NCBI RefSeq assembly: GCF_011761265.1
Contig: NZ_JAAOZB010000001.1
Span: forward strand, 248,001 to 312,000
Length of the DNA stretch: 64,000 bases
DNA from: Microbacterium halimionae
Lineage (GTDB): Bacteria; Actinomycetota; Actinomycetes; Actinomycetales; Microbacteriaceae
Direction: 5' to 3'
The position numbers were made by a program, and so were the translations under genes. Below the pieces are notes generated by a model. The model saw only the letters and a program-made list of their open reading frames with translations. It ran no database searches and was not told where the DNA came from. Shown here one piece after another: positions 63,656 to 64,000 of this stretch (the stretch's first letter is position 1; each line of letters opens with the position of its first letter).

Positions 63656-64000
63656 GGCGCCGTCACCCCCAGCGAGTATTCGCTGTCTGCAATCGCGTCG
63701 ACGAGCGCTCGGTCGTGCGTCACCATGACAACGGCAGTTCCCGCATCGCGCACATCATCGATAAGACCAGCAAGCTCCCGCCACGTGCGGGCATCTTGAC
63801 CGTAGGTTGGCTCGTCGAGCACGAGCATCCGTGGTCTGGTCGCGAGAGTGGCAGCAACCGTGAGCCGTCGTTTTTCGCCGCCCGAGAGGGTGTACGGGTT
63901 CACCGCGGCGAGGTGAGTGAGGCGAAGCCGCTCGAGTAATTCGTCAACCCGGGCACGGATTTCAGCCGCGTCCAGCCCCAGCGCGCGCGGCCCGACTTCA
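63652..64000 (-). CDS. ECF transporter ATPase, C-terminal part (5' end outside window)
   Basis: The frame is open through the right edge, giving about 115 C-terminal residues. EVGPRALGL at the edge, ABC signature YTLSGGEKRRLTVAATLATRP, Walker B MLVLDEPTYGQD and switch His VMVTHDRAL are all present, as in CbiO/EcfA proteins. Coupled to ecfT by an ATGA overlap. Confidence 0.92.
   Translation of the reverse strand, partial: EVGPRALGLDAAEIRARVDELLERLRLTHLAAVNPYTLSGGEKRRLTVAATLATRPRMLVLDEPTYGQDARTWRELAGLIDDVRDAGTAVVMVTHDRALVDAIADSEYSLGVTAP

Overview
The window is a chromosomal segment of a high-GC Gram-positive bacterium, most likely an actinobacterium of the family Microbacteriaceae. This is inferred from the codon usage, the frequent GTG starts, a 13E12-type (DUF222) HNH protein, a very long fused PutA, an F420 ligase (CofE), CUT1 sugar transporters without their own ATPase, and lipoproteins with short signal peptides. 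No rRNA, tRNA, CRISPR array, insertion sequence or prophage is visible. All but two of the genes are complete; the exceptions are a molybdopterin oxidoreductase cut by the left edge and an ECF transporter ATPase cut by the right edge.

Region 1 (1-2.7 kb): end of a sulfite-oxidase-like protein, then a ddaH/rocD pair facing it, probably arginine to ornithine to P5C. A fused PutA at 30.1-33.9 kb could take P5C to glutamate.

Region 2 (2.9-18.2 kb): a compact arabinan or arabino-oligosaccharide locus. It holds a secreted GH93-like enzyme with two carbohydrate-binding modules, two CUT1 ABC transporters (binding protein plus two permeases each), an intracellular GH51 arabinofuranosidase, a GH1-like glycosidase, an alditol-oxidase-like flavoprotein, and two LacI repressors with identical recognition helices. 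Copies of the operator TACAACGTTGTA lie before each operon.

Region 3 (18.4-29.7 kb): methionine salvage. mtnA-like, mtnC, mtnB and an MFS exporter lie on one strand. A ribose-type ABC transporter fused into an operon with mtnK (5-methylthioribose kinase) lies on the other. mtnD and a PhzF protein diverge from the transporter. The layout suggests import of methylthioribose followed by full conversion to the methionine keto acid.

Region 4 (29.7-40.6 kb): PutA, thioesterase, RidA, DUF222-HNH, GNAT, CofE, a small acidic protein and a cytochrome b-type membrane protein.

Region 5 (40.6-48.0 kb): etfBA, an enoyl-CoA hydratase, and a GntR-controlled methylcitrate operon (prpD, prpB, prpC) for propionyl-CoA.

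Region 6 (48.2-55.5 kb): two aldo/keto reductases divergent from a LysR regulator, rlmN, a DUF4407 membrane protein and a secreted beta-lactamase-fold hydrolase.

Region 7 (55.6-61.0 kb): a beta-glucoside PTS operon controlled by a BglG-type antiterminator, with a clear RNA antiterminator/terminator switch at 56560-56637, followed by a phospho-beta-glucosidase and a HAD phosphatase.

Region 8 (61.0-64.0 kb): an SDR and a crotonase, then the T component and the truncated A component of an ECF transporter.

No wholly new system is evident. The most promising leads are the two-repressor arabinan regulon, the methylthioribose import and salvage cluster with an altered MtnA active site, the BglG RNA switch in a high-GC genome, and a conserved palindromic element present twice.
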